Shown here: piece after piece, positions 1-7,598 of the stretch | Numbering within the stretch: the first letter of the stretch is position 1 | How the letters are laid out: every line of letters begins with the position of its first letter | Source: B46-G9 sp964581175 | GTDB lineage: Bacteria; Desulfobacterota; DSM-4660; Desulfatiglandales; Desulfatiglandaceae | Reading direction: 5' to 3' | Assembly: GCA_964581175.1 (NCBI GenBank) | Contig: CAZONI010000034.1 | Span: forward strand, 1-35,543 | Length of the DNA stretch: 35,543 nucleotides | Notes under the pieces: model-generated | Told to the model about the DNA's origin: nothing | Databases searched by the model: none | The model's input: the letters and a program-made list of their open reading frames with translations, nothing else | Program-made: the position numbers and the translations under genes

Positions 1-45
1 CTACGAATCCGTAGGTCGGGTGTTCGAATCACCCTGGGCGCACCA
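1..45 (+). tRNA. tRNA-Arg(ACG), 3' part (5' end outside window)
   Basis: The window starts in the anticodon loop. Positions 1-7 read CTACGAA, which puts anticodon ACG at 3-5. The 3' anticodon strand TCCGT follows at 8-12, a 5-nt variable loop at 13-17, the T stem GGGTG/CACCC (18-22 and 30-34) around loop TTCGAAT, the acceptor strand TGGGCGC (35-41), discriminator A42 and encoded CCA (43-45). The 5' half lies upstream of the window, so whether the gene is intact cannot be seen. A diverged copy of this 45-nt segment recurs at 6513-6557. Confidence 0.93.
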
Positions 46-54
46 GCAAAATCA

Positions 55-86
55 ATGGGTTAGCCATCAACGGCCAACCCATTTTT
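55..86 (+). terminator. Rho-independent terminator of the tRNA-Arg gene
   Basis: An 11-bp stem with one mismatch (55-65 with 72-82), a 6-nt loop and a run of five T's (82-86) follows the tRNA CCA end by 9 nt. This is the usual layout for a tRNA transcript terminator. Confidence 0.85.
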
Positions 87-208
87 CGTCTTGGTGTCCA
101 TCTGCGGTGTTACAACGCTACGTAACTCACTTTCAGACGGGGGTTGTATCGTTTGAAAACAGACATCTTTTTGTGTCCGCTTGCAGCCATGATGCGGAAA
201 AGTTTATC

Positions 209-237
209 TTGACAGGGAGCTAATTGTCGCATATTGT
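209..237 (+). promoter_or_regulatory. Sigma-70-like promoter of the GntR regulator gene
   Basis: A perfect -35 TTGACA (209-214), 17-nt spacer and -10 TATTGT (232-237; 4 of 6 consensus bases) place transcription start near 244. That is downstream of the possible TTG start at 224 and upstream of the ATG at 266, so it supports the ATG. The -10 overlaps the palindrome at 233-244. Confidence 0.65.
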
Positions 238-244
238 CGACAAT
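233..244. promoter_or_regulatory. Palindromic operator overlapping the gntR -10 box
   Basis: ATTGTCGACAAT is a perfect 12-bp palindrome covering the -10 box and probable start site of the regulator gene. A further half-site TTGTCG occurs 10 nt upstream at 224-229. GntR/FCD regulators typically bind short palindromes with TTGT/ACAA arms, so autorepression is the natural reading. This is an inference from position and symmetry. Confidence 0.6.
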
Positions 245-265
245 CAACAAAAAAGGAATAATCTC

Positions 266-958
266 ATGGAAGTTTTAAGTGTTACGAAAACTGTAGCCGA
301 ATATCTAAGAGGAAAAATTATCACTAATGAATTTGAATCCGGTCAAAAGCTCAATGAAGCAGATCTTGCCTCGGAGCTGAATATTAGCCGGGCTCCGTTG
401 CGTGAAGCATTTTCTATACTGGAAAGCGAGCATTTGTTGGCCAGGCTTCCCAGAAAAGGAACGTATGTCACAAAAGTGTCCATTGAAGGGTTGAGGAAGC
501 TCTCCATTGCCAGAAAAATGATCGAGAGCTATGCGATCGATCTTCTCAAATCGAAAGATGTTCGCCACCTGGAGAGTGTTTCCCTTTCCGTGACGCAAGC
601 GTCAGAGTTGCCTTTACCCCAGCCTAATGATCGGAAGGAAATTATAAGCTATCTGAGAGGACTTACCGACTTTCATGTGAAACTTGTTGCTACTACTGGC
701 AACCATTGGATAATCGCTTTCTATGATTCAATTATCACCAGCCTAGCTAGATATCAGTATTTTTGCATCAGGGTACCCGGTCTTACACATAAGTCGCAGG
801 AAAGCCACGAAAAGATTTGTGGGTTGCTGGCCGATGGTTCATATGAAAGGGCTAAAAAAGTGTTAACGTCTCATATTGATTATACTCTTGACTTTATTGA
901 AAGTTACATCAAAGAGGAATTGGTATCTATTGTAGGCGGTCAAAACGCTTCCGAATAA
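266..958 (+). CDS. GntR-family transcriptional regulator, FCD (FadR) subfamily
   Basis: The gene encodes 230 residues. An N-terminal winged HTH of GntR type spans roughly residues 8-75 (VAEYLRGKI, LNEADLASELNISRAPLREA, RKGTYVTK). The C-terminal helical FCD ligand-binding domain shows the expected histidines in FHVKLV, SHEKI and SHIDYT, which in this family usually bind a metal that coordinates a carboxylate ligand. ATG 266 was chosen over TTG 224: AAGGA precedes it, and the predicted promoter and operator lie between the two. It is the first gene of the island and heads the CMD-TRAP-RidA-dehydrogenase set, so it probably controls uptake and breakdown of the acid carried by the TRAP system. 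The DNA is AT-richer than the rest of the window. Confidence 0.9.
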   Translation: MEVLSVTKTVAEYLRGKIITNEFESGQKLNEADLASELNISRAPLREAFSILESEHLLARLPRKGTYVTKVSIEGLRKLSIARKMIESYAIDLLKSKDVRHLESVSLSVTQASELPLPQPNDRKEIISYLRGLTDFHVKLVATTGNHWIIAFYDSIITSLARYQYFCIRVPGLTHKSQESHEKICGLLADGSYERAKKVLTSHIDYTLDFIESYIKEELVSIVGGQNASE

Positions 959-1014
959 TATATACAAGAGGCTCAGGTATGGTCAGGGTGCTGCACACCC
1001 CGGTCCAAATATAG

Positions 1015-1158
1015 ACGGCCTGTCATGCTGAGGTCAAGGAAAAGCCCAAGTTTCGCATTAGAGGCCTCTCGCCACGCTTATGGGAAAAAATAGGCGAGGA
1101 AATACAAGTTCAGTTTCTGGATGACAAAGATCTGTGGAACGACACCCTTGTTGAATAA
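1015..1158 (+). pseudogene. Possible coding remnant without start codon
   Basis: A stop-bounded frame of 47 codons lies in the spacer between gntR and the CMD gene. Its translation looks protein-like (LSPRLWEKIGEEI, then FLDDKDLWNDTLVE) but it has no ATG, GTG or TTG start with a ribosome site. I do not recognise the family. It may be the 3' tail of a deleted gene or chance. Confidence 0.2.
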
Positions 1159-1218
1159 GGCGGTGCAGGCATAGTAAATCGTGTGCTTTGGCAAGATCAT
1201 CCTTCATGGGGGTCAGGT

Positions 1219-1617
1219 GTGGAAAACGAAAAACAAATGCTGTTAGAGGAGATAAAACAAAAGAGGGGTTATGTGCTGAGCTTCCACAAAATTCTGGCCG
1301 AGGAGGCCCCCGACTTTCTAAGATGCTATGAAGACTTGATTTCGGTTGCATATACCAAAGAGGGAGTATTAGACAGGAAGGTCAAGGAATTCGTATTCAT
1401 TGCAGCACTGACGGCGCTCTCTGCCGACAAGAAACATATCGGAGCCCATATCCGTGTTGCCGTCGAAAACGGGGCGACTAAAAAAGAAATCTTGGATGTG
1501 CTCCGGTGCATCTACCCCCCCTGCGGAACTCTAAAGCTGATGAACGGGCTGGAGGCTTTTGAAGATGTCTTCGGCGCTGAAGAGAAACTCAAAACGGAGG
1601 TGTATCATGAAGATTAG
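1219..1617 (+). CDS. Carboxymuconolactone decarboxylase-like (AhpD-fold) protein without CxxC
   Basis: About 132 residues with the CMD layout: an N-terminal helix (FHKILAEEAPDFLRCYEDL), the core LDRKVKEFVFIAALTALSADKKHIGAHIRVAVENGATKKEILDVL in pieces, and a C-terminal helix. The region that holds CxxC in AhpD-type peroxidases reads SADKKHIGAH, so disulfide chemistry is unlikely; the histidine of the core is kept. GTG 1219, after a GGGGG stretch, is the preferred start; GTG 1183 and ATG 1237 are alternatives. The 3' end overlaps dctP by 11 nt, which suggests translational coupling. Members of the family without cysteines include lactone decarboxylases, but the reaction here is unknown. Confidence 0.75.
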   Translation: MENEKQMLLEEIKQKRGYVLSFHKILAEEAPDFLRCYEDLISVAYTKEGVLDRKVKEFVFIAALTALSADKKHIGAHIRVAVENGATKKEILDVLRCIYPPCGTLKLMNGLEAFEDVFGAEEKLKTEVYHED

Positions 1618-2629
1618 AAAGCGTGGATTGATGTTGAAGACCCTGGGAGCCTTGGTCCTTGCAGCGGCATTTGCGGCAAGCCCCGGCTTGTCTTCTGCCC
1701 AAGAACAGATTAACTGGCGGTTCTATATGTATACACCGCCCGGTCATCCCTACACCAGAATTATGAAAGAGATGTCGAAGGACATAGCCGAGCGGACGAA
1801 AGGCAAGCTCAAAATTACCGTGGTTACGGCAGGCGAGGTTCCATATAACCCCACACAGGTACTCGCTATAGTAAGGGATGGCTTTGTAAACGGGGGAGAA
1901 GCCGTGCCCGATTTCGTGGCCGGGAGTCTACCCATCCTGAACCTCACGAATCTGCCCATGCTGGTCACAAGTCTGGAAGAGTTGAAAACGGGAATGAAGG
2001 CCTTTGAGCCGGTTGTGAAAGAGGCGTTGAAAGGAATGAATCAGGACTTGCTTTACTGGCACTTTGCCTCTGTCAAAAATATTTTCGGTCGGGGCAAACC
2101 AGTGAGACAACTGAGTGACCTGAAGGGAAAGCGCATCCGGACCTTCGGGCTTGTTGATTCGGAATTCGTCAGGCGCCTCGGTGCCATTCCTGTAGCAATG
2201 CCGAACACGGAGGTTCCCCAGGCAATGGAGCGAGGCGTAATAGACGCCTTCATCGCTTCCGCCCAGTTTACCGTGGGGAGTAAGTGGGATGAACTGATTA
2301 GCTGGGGTTATCTCCTGGATTTCACGACTATCTGTTGCTATGACACCATCAATTCAGGTTCGCTTAAAAGTCTTCCCCCGGATGTCGCCGGCCCTTTCTT
2401 CGAGGTGGCAGGGACATACCAAGATAAGTGGAATGCCACAGTCACTGATCTTGAGGGGAAGGCTCGCAAGAAGATGGGAAAGGCAGGAGTTGTTCTGACC
2501 ACGGCATCCGAAGCAGATCGACAAAAGGCAAAGGATCTGATGATGCCTTACTGGGTGAAATGGGCGGAGTCCGTAGGCCCGAAAGCCGTCCAAGCGCTGG
2601 GGGAGGCCAGGAAGGGCCTGAACAAATAA
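1607..2629 (+). CDS. dctP: TRAP transporter substrate-binding protein (DctP family)
   Basis: A periplasmic solute receptor of 340 residues. The start ATG 1607 has GGAGG at 1596-1600. A basic N-terminus (MKIRKRG) and a hydrophobic stretch end in SSA, a likely signal-peptidase site near residue 32. The mature part has the DctP pattern: GHPYTRIMKEM, then LKGKRIRTFG, whose arginine normally salt-bridges the substrate carboxylate, then AMERGVIDAF. Three or four residues around that arginine usually set ligand specificity and cannot be decoded here. It overlaps the CMD gene and is followed by the two membrane subunits, so a complete TRAP system is present. The likely ligand is an organic acid. Confidence 0.94.
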   Translation: MKIRKRGLMLKTLGALVLAAAFAASPGLSSAQEQINWRFYMYTPPGHPYTRIMKEMSKDIAERTKGKLKITVVTAGEVPYNPTQVLAIVRDGFVNGGEAVPDFVAGSLPILNLTNLPMLVTSLEELKTGMKAFEPVVKEALKGMNQDLLYWHFASVKNIFGRGKPVRQLSDLKGKRIRTFGLVDSEFVRRLGAIPVAMPNTEVPQAMERGVIDAFIASAQFTVGSKWDELISWGYLLDFTTICCYDTINSGSLKSLPPDVAGPFFEVAGTYQDKWNATVTDLEGKARKKMGKAGVVLTTASEADRQKAKDLMMPYWVKWAESVGPKAVQALGEARKGLNK

Positions 2630-2659
2630 GGTTTTCGTTTGAAATGAGAGGTCAAAAGT

Positions 2660-3169
2660 ATGCGCTTTGAACGAGCGGCAGCACTCTTTCGAATAGTGGG
2701 TTTGTCCCTTTCGGGGTTTGCCGTTCTCTGTATGGTGGGACTTGTAACGGCGGATGTCGTAAGCCGGCGGTTCCTGGGATTCTCTCTGTTGATCGCCGAT
2801 GAGGTGACGGGCTATCTGCTCATAGCCGTCACCTTTCTGGGCGCGGCATATACGTTGAGTGCGGGTGGGTTCGTTCGCATGGAGCTTGTCTACAGACGGC
2901 TGCGAGGTAAGGGGCGTTGGGTGGTGGATATATCAATTCACCTGGTCTCACTTGGTTATCTGGCTATCATTGCCTACTGGCTGGGAGTGTATGTCGTGTC
3001 CTCCTATAGGTCCGGTGTGACCAGCATTTCCATCGCTCAGACCCCCCTATATATTCCGCGTCTGTTTATACTCCTGGGTGTACTTCTGCTGATGTTGGAG
3101 GTCGCGACAAGATTGATCTATCTTCTAAAGTCCAAGGGCGCATCTGAAGGGCCCGAAATTGAGGAATAA
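2660..3169 (+). CDS. dctQ: TRAP transporter small permease (DctQ family)
   Basis: A 169-residue membrane protein with four predicted helices (about residues 15-35, 45-65, 90-110 and 130-150), the usual size and topology of DctQ. The motif RRFLGFSLLIADEVTGYLL in the second quarter is typical of the family. It lies 30 nt after dctP and 3 nt before dctM, in the common P-Q-M order. It forms the membrane complex with DctM and couples substrate handover to a sodium or proton gradient. Confidence 0.92.
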   Translation: MRFERAAALFRIVGLSLSGFAVLCMVGLVTADVVSRRFLGFSLLIADEVTGYLLIAVTFLGAAYTLSAGGFVRMELVYRRLRGKGRWVVDISIHLVSLGYLAIIAYWLGVYVVSSYRSGVTSISIAQTPLYIPRLFILLGVLLLMLEVATRLIYLLKSKGASEGPEIEE

Positions 3170-3172
3170 TCT

Positions 3173-4474
3173 ATGGGTTGGCAGATTATACTGCTGATCA
3201 GTCTCGCAAGTCTGTTCCTGCTGCTCGTTCTCGGGCAATGGATTGCCTTTGCTTTAGGAGCAGCAGGACTCTTGGCATTATTTCTCCAAGGAGGCCTTCT
3301 GTTTTTTCGACCCCTAGGCGATGTTATATGGAACAGCGTCAATAACTTTACCTTAATTGCTATTCCAATGTTCATCTTTATGGGTGAGATGATTCTGCTT
3401 GGAGGCGCCAGCGAGAGATTTTACAAGGCAATGCGCTTACTATTTTCTCGACTCCCCGGGGGACTCCTTCAAGTAAATATCGTCACGTGCGGTGTATTTG
3501 CAGCTCTAACCGGGGTCAGCGTGGCGGCCGCTGCCGCCGTGGGGACCGTGGCCATCCCGGAGCTGACAAAGCAGAATTATGACCGGCGAATGGTGCTGGG
3601 CTCCATAGCCGGGGGGGGGACCTTGGGTATTCTCATTCCTCCTAGTATTCCGTTGATCATCTATGGCGCACTGGTACAGCAGTCCATTGCCGACCTCTTT
3701 GCAGCCGGCATTATCCCGGGCATCCTTCTAATGGCCCTGTTTATGCTTTATGTGGGGATACGCGCTCGCCTGAATCCAAAACTTGCTCCAAAAGCCCGGG
3801 AGAGCTGTACAGGGAAAGAAAAAATCATCATCCTGTTGCAGGGGCTTCCTGTGCTGTTTCTTATCGGGATGGTTCTCGGTTGCATCTATCTAGGTCTGAT
3901 GACACCGACCGAAGCCGCGGCTGTCGGGGCGTTTCTGGCGATACTTCTCAGTTGGATTTATGGTGGATTGATCCTAAGTAACTTAAAGCTCGCCCTCTCC
4001 CGGACCGTTCAGACCACCTCGATGATTCTCTTTATCATGGTGGGCGCCTCCATATTCTCGTTTGCATTAGTAAACGGGGGGATCAACAGGGAGCTGACAA
4101 ATTGGGTTATCTCTCATTATGGAGGCACTCCATGGGTCTTCGTAATGGTGATTTCATTCATCTATATTCTGTTAGGCTTTTTTTTCGATCCGATATCAAT
4201 CATGCTCCTTACAATCCCTATATTTTATCCGATCACTCAGAAGCTCGGGTTAGATCCCATATGGTTCGGAGTCATGCTGGTGGTCCTTATCGAAATGGGG
4301 TTGATAACGCCGCCTGTCGGATTCAATCTATTCGTCGTAGCCGTTGCGGGTAAACAACGCATCGAGGAGGTAATACAGGGTTCCTATCCGTATGTTGTCT
4401 TGATGTTGGTCTTACTTGTCATACTCTATTTTTTTCCATCTCTTGCCCTTTGGCTTCCCCATGTTTTGAAATGA
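3173..4474 (+). CDS. dctM: TRAP transporter large permease (DctM family)
   Basis: A 433-residue polytopic membrane protein with about a dozen hydrophobic segments and family motifs: GGGTLGILIPPSIPLIIYG in the first half and LIEMGLITPPVGFNLFVVA in the second, the two repeated re-entrant regions of DctM. ATG 3173 follows dctQ by 3 nt, with a GAGGAA ribosome site inside the end of dctQ. It is the transport subunit of the system. A spacer of 225 nt separates it from the RidA-like gene. Confidence 0.95.
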   Translation: MGWQIILLISLASLFLLLVLGQWIAFALGAAGLLALFLQGGLLFFRPLGDVIWNSVNNFTLIAIPMFIFMGEMILLGGASERFYKAMRLLFSRLPGGLLQVNIVTCGVFAALTGVSVAAAAAVGTVAIPELTKQNYDRRMVLGSIAGGGTLGILIPPSIPLIIYGALVQQSIADLFAAGIIPGILLMALFMLYVGIRARLNPKLAPKARESCTGKEKIIILLQGLPVLFLIGMVLGCIYLGLMTPTEAAAVGAFLAILLSWIYGGLILSNLKLALSRTVQTTSMILFIMVGASIFSFALVNGGINRELTNWVISHYGGTPWVFVMVISFIYILLGFFFDPISIMLLTIPIFYPITQKLGLDPIWFGVMLVVLIEMGLITPPVGFNLFVVAVAGKQRIEEVIQGSYPYVVLMLVLLVILYFFPSLALWLPHVLK

Positions 4475-4699
4475 TTTTTCGGAAGATCGCTTTGAGGTCG
4501 GAGGTTTTGGCTGCGTCAGTTTGAAGAGAATGGTGGAGATATAGCCGAAAATAGAACCTGACGATAATGGGTGTAGCAGTTGCAATTTTGGCTATTTCCT
4601 ATGGCGATACGGATTTCGCTGGAGCCGGAGCCTAGGGCAAACCTGTCGATATTTGGTTACATGCAAGAGTTGTATTACATCTAAAAGGGGGGAGCACAG

Positions 4700-5092
4700 A
4701 TGGGAAAACGGGTATTGAAACCGAAGGATGTGAAGGTGAGGGGACATTACAGTCCCGGCTGGGAGGTCTCTAATGGGAAATTGATCTTTGTCGCTGGCCA
4801 GATCCCATGGGATCCCGAGGGACGGACGGTGGCGAAAGGCGATGTCGCAGGCCAGACAAGGCAGGTTTTCGAGAACATCCGTACAGTGCTGGCCGAGTCC
4901 GGTGCAACCCTCGACGATGTTATAAAGATCACGGTTTTCTCGCGAGACATTCGATATCGGGATCTCATTGATCAGGTCAGGAACGAGGTCTTCAATCCGC
5001 CGTATCCGGCCAGCACGCAGATAGCCGTGGCTTCCCTGGTGGATTCCGAATGGATGGTCGAGATCGAGGCCGTTGCTTTTGTCCAGAATTAA
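4700..5092 (+). CDS. RidA/YjgF/RutC-family protein, non-archetypal active site
   Basis: A 130-residue single-domain protein with the chorismate-mutase-like RidA fold. Landmarks are LIFVAGQIPWDPEGRTV, QTRQVFENIRTVLAESGATLDDVIKITVF and the C-terminal VEIEAVAFV. In archetypal RidA the segment after the proline-rich turn reads PARS or similar, and its arginine binds the carboxylate of imine intermediates. Here it reads PYPASTQIAV, so that arginine is missing and a different substrate is likely. A strong ribosome site (AAGGGGGGA) precedes ATG 4700. It sits in a probable catabolic cassette between the TRAP transporter and a dehydrogenase. Confidence 0.88.
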   Translation: MGKRVLKPKDVKVRGHYSPGWEVSNGKLIFVAGQIPWDPEGRTVAKGDVAGQTRQVFENIRTVLAESGATLDDVIKITVFSRDIRYRDLIDQVRNEVFNPPYPASTQIAVASLVDSEWMVEIEAVAFVQN

Positions 5093-5121
5093 ATTGAGAT
5101 CTTTACACGAGGTATTGACAT

Positions 5122-6231
5122 ATGGGCGAGAAGGTAATTCTTTTCTCAGAAGATGACACGATGTTTCGTTTAATGGAAACTGCCCTCAACGGTGAGCCGT
5201 CTGAAAGGGCACTGGATGCCTTACATTATTTTTTTGGGGATACAATAAAGACTGAGTTGGACTATCTGGTTTCCCTCCCGTCCAAAATCGATATGTCAGC
5301 CGGATTTCGCGCTGTAATTTGCAGTGGGGAGGATGAGCTGGAAAGCCTCATCTCCGATGCCGATTACCTGGTTTGTGAACGAACCCGGATTGGCCGGCGG
5401 CTTATGGTCAAAGGGGCCGGAAAACTGAAGATGATACAGAAATTCGGTGGAGATTACAGGAATATCGACCTTGCGGCAGCCAAGGATCTTCGAATTTCAG
5501 TATCGTATATGCCGCGTGTATCGACTCGCTCCGTGGCCGAACACGTGATGGCTCTGATCCTATCACTTAGCCGAAATCTCATCTTCGCTCATTGCGCGGC
5601 AAAAAACCGCAAGAACGCTACAGACGGGTTGAAATCGGAAGGCCCCTCCAGGACCAAGTTCAACTGGGGTAATGTTCCCAATATACGGCTTGTGCATGGG
5701 AAGAAACTGGGTCTGGTAGGGTTTGGAGAAAATGCAAAGGAAACGGCTAAGCTGGCATTCGGCCTTGGTATGGAGATCCTCTACTACAAGAGAAACCGGG
5801 TAAGTGCCGATGAGGAGCAGATCGTGGATGCGCGGTTTATTGGCACACTCAAGGAACTCGTGCAACAGGCGGATTTCGTTTCCATTCACGTTCCCTACAA
5901 TTCATCGACGGAGAAAATGTTTGACCAAGAAATTTTCTCGGAGATGAAAGCGGATTCCTTCCTCATCAGCGGATCGCGCGGCGGTATCGTAGACGAAAAC
6001 GCGCTGATCAAGGTTCTCAGTGAGAAGAAGATTGCCGGCGCCGCCCTGGACGTTTACCGTTGGGAACCGGTGCCATCTGATTGTCCATTGTTGGATCTGG
6101 ACAACGTGGTCTGGACAACACACAATGGCGGGGGGGCTGGAGAGTTCCTGCTGCAGGAGTGCTGCGATGTGCTTGTTAATATTGGCTCTAAGGAGAGGGG
6201 AGAAGCTCCTAAGTATCTTGTTGTTGAATAG
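5122..6231 (+). CDS. NAD-dependent D-2-hydroxyacid dehydrogenase
   Basis: A 369-residue member of the D-isomer 2-hydroxyacid dehydrogenase family. The catalytic trio is present: Arg286 (SRGGIVDE), Glu315 (YRWEPVP) and His334 (TTHNGG). The NAD-binding loop reads GLVGFGENAKETA, with the third glycine of GxGxxG replaced by alanine. A substrate loop FGGDYRNIDLAAAK is at about residue 112. There is an extended N-terminal part, and about 30 extra residues precede the nucleotide domain. It starts 29 nt after the RidA-like gene and is probably co-transcribed. It should interconvert a 2-hydroxy and a 2-keto acid, fitting uptake of an acid by the TRAP system. The exact substrate is unknown. Confidence 0.9.
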   Translation: MGEKVILFSEDDTMFRLMETALNGEPSERALDALHYFFGDTIKTELDYLVSLPSKIDMSAGFRAVICSGEDELESLISDADYLVCERTRIGRRLMVKGAGKLKMIQKFGGDYRNIDLAAAKDLRISVSYMPRVSTRSVAEHVMALILSLSRNLIFAHCAAKNRKNATDGLKSEGPSRTKFNWGNVPNIRLVHGKKLGLVGFGENAKETAKLAFGLGMEILYYKRNRVSADEEQIVDARFIGTLKELVQQADFVSIHVPYNSSTEKMFDQEIFSEMKADSFLISGSRGGIVDENALIKVLSEKKIAGAALDVYRWEPVPSDCPLLDLDNVVWTTHNGGGAGEFLLQECCDVLVNIGSKERGEAPKYLVVE

Positions 6232-6313
6232 GCTTCAGACTTTTCCAGGTACGTGGGAGGACCATAAAACGATAATTCAACACTGATAAAACAATAATGC
6301 AGCTCTAAAACCC

Positions 6314-6490
6314 ATGAAAAGGCATTTTGGTGAGGAACGTAGGTCGCAGAAATCTGTATCCAACAAGGACCCTGTGTGGCGTGCTGCTGCTGGTTTGGGA
6401 ATCGGAGTTGCCACGGTAAAAAGGATTATGTCCCATTATTCTCGAAGCGCTGAGCAGGTTTGTAGTGTTGCCTGCAAAACGCCTTGGTAG
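6314..6490 (+). pseudogene. Recombinase-like HTH remnant (serine recombinase type)
   Basis: A 58-codon frame starts at ATG 6314. Its middle reads WRAAAGLGIGVATVKRI, close to the C-terminal HTH of resolvase/invertase family serine recombinases (pattern WRAIAxxLGIGxxTVxRI). No catalytic domain precedes it, so it can only be a leftover fragment. It lies 23 nt upstream of the tRNA 3'-end repeat. The resemblance is judged by eye and covers only about 20 residues. Confidence 0.4.
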
Positions 6491-6512
6491 ACCAGTAGAA
6501 ATCTTCTTCGCC

Positions 6513-6557
6513 CTACGAATCTGTAGATCGGGTGTTCGAATCACCCTGGGTGAACCA
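6513..6557 (+). repeat. Degenerate copy of the tRNA-Arg 3' end (putative att site)
   Basis: This 45-nt segment matches positions 1-45 at 41 of 45 bases, including the whole T arm and CCA. The differences are C to T and G to A in the anticodon-stem/variable region, and CGC to TGA in the acceptor strand. The sequence upstream does not rebuild a tRNA 5' half. A 3'-end copy at the far side of an insertion is what integration into a tRNA gene leaves behind, so this is best read as the distal attachment site of the 46-6512 island. Confidence 0.75.
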
Positions 6558-6893
6558 AAAAGAACTTAAAATTAAATATGTTAGCCGACAATCGGCCTCG
6601 GATTTCGACTTTCGTGCGAGTAGGCAGCAAAAATCCGCTTCCCCGATTAAGACGCACTTCTGGGCGGGTGCAAGTGACAGGCTGGAGGAGCTGTAAGATT
6701 GCGGCTCACGAACCGCGTGTCAAGTACCTGGAAGACGGAAATGGAGAGGTCACAGCGACTCCGTGGGCTGCCCGGTAGAAACGGAAGGTCCTGTAGAGTC
6801 CTTATCGGTCAGGATGTCCACGGGCCGCTGCATCCTATCCTTCCCTTGAAAAGAGAGGATTATCTTCTTAAAAAGCTGACGATGAGAGTTCCA
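6558..6893. other. Spacer with no recognisable gene
   Basis: I found no convincing coding frame, RNA or terminator here. A short stretch near 6682-6712 (GAGCTGTAAGATTGC) loosely resembles one near 8412-8432, too weakly to call a repeat. Confidence 0.4.
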
Positions 6894-7598
6894 TCATTCC
6901 GTTTTGCCGTCTGTTTTTTTGTGCTTGTCGTTTCCGTGCATGTTCCCTGAGCCCTGTCTTCTCTCGTTTTCTGCTGTTTGCTCGTGGACAGAGGGTTTCC
7001 GCTGCGGCTTGCTCCCATGTGCGTACTTCACGCTTTCACTTCTCCGTTTTTGCTCGCGCTCATGTGTGTACGTCGCGCGGTTTCGTTCCCGTTGCCGCTC
7101 CCGCTCATGCGAGTATTTCGTCCGCTCGTATTCCCGGTTCCGCTTCCACCCCTCTTGCCATGCTCTATCCCGATTCCAGCGTTTTTCGTGTTCCCACTTC
7201 CTCCAGTCCCTTCTCACCTCCCCGTAGGGTATCCTGTGGTACCCGCGAGGGAGGCTGCGATAGCGGGGAGGGAGCTGTGTCAGCGCGCGGGGCACATAGC
7301 GAGGTGCGAGAGGCGCCCAGCCGCCGTTGTAGGAACTGGCCCTGTACCAGCGGCCACGATGGGGACGATACCAGTACCCGTGATAGAAGAAAATATCTGC
7401 CTTAACGTCGGGGGCCAGATACACATAGGTTCCGGGTATAACCGCCATCGGCGGTGGAGTTCGTATTTCGAAGAGAGGAGGAAGGTCGATATGGACGTCA
7501 AGTTGCATGCCCGCCATTGCGTTCTTCCTTGCCCCGAGAGTGAGCAACACTCCGATGGAAACCGTCAACACCCATGTCCTCCAAAGATACTTGCCCAT
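6894..7598 (-). CDS. Exported Tyr/Trp-rich protein with a basic, Arg/Glu-rich tail
   Basis: A 234-residue protein starting at ATG 7598, preceded by a strong GGAGG. An N-terminal signal peptide ends near AMA-G at about residue 30. Residues 35-110 hold aromatic repeats (FFYHGYWYRPHRGRWY, NGGWAPL) seen in small exported proteins of Deltaproteobacteria. The C-terminal half (about 125-234) is almost entirely charged, with repeated R/K/E and YxHERE units, and is predicted to be disordered. It stands alone between two gene-poor stretches. I do not know its function; an envelope-associated or polyanion-binding role would fit the composition. The plus strand also has long open frames here, an effect of the biased composition. 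Confidence 0.75.
   Translation of the reverse strand: MGKYLWRTWVLTVSIGVLLTLGARKNAMAGMQLDVHIDLPPLFEIRTPPPMAVIPGTYVYLAPDVKADIFFYHGYWYRPHRGRWYRASSYNGGWAPLAPRYVPRALTQLPPRYRSLPRGYHRIPYGEVRRDWRKWEHEKRWNRDRAWQEGWKRNREYERTKYSHERERQRERNRATYTHEREQKRRSESVKYAHGSKPQRKPSVHEQTAENERRQGSGNMHGNDKHKKTDGKTE

Noticed and set aside
20..223. Open frame running through the tRNA-Arg 3' end and terminator
   Set aside because: It overlaps a tRNA and its terminator and has no family resemblance or ribosome site.
6578..6778. Short plus-strand frame after the tRNA repeat
   Set aside because: No ribosome site, no motif, and arginine-rich composition typical of chance frames.
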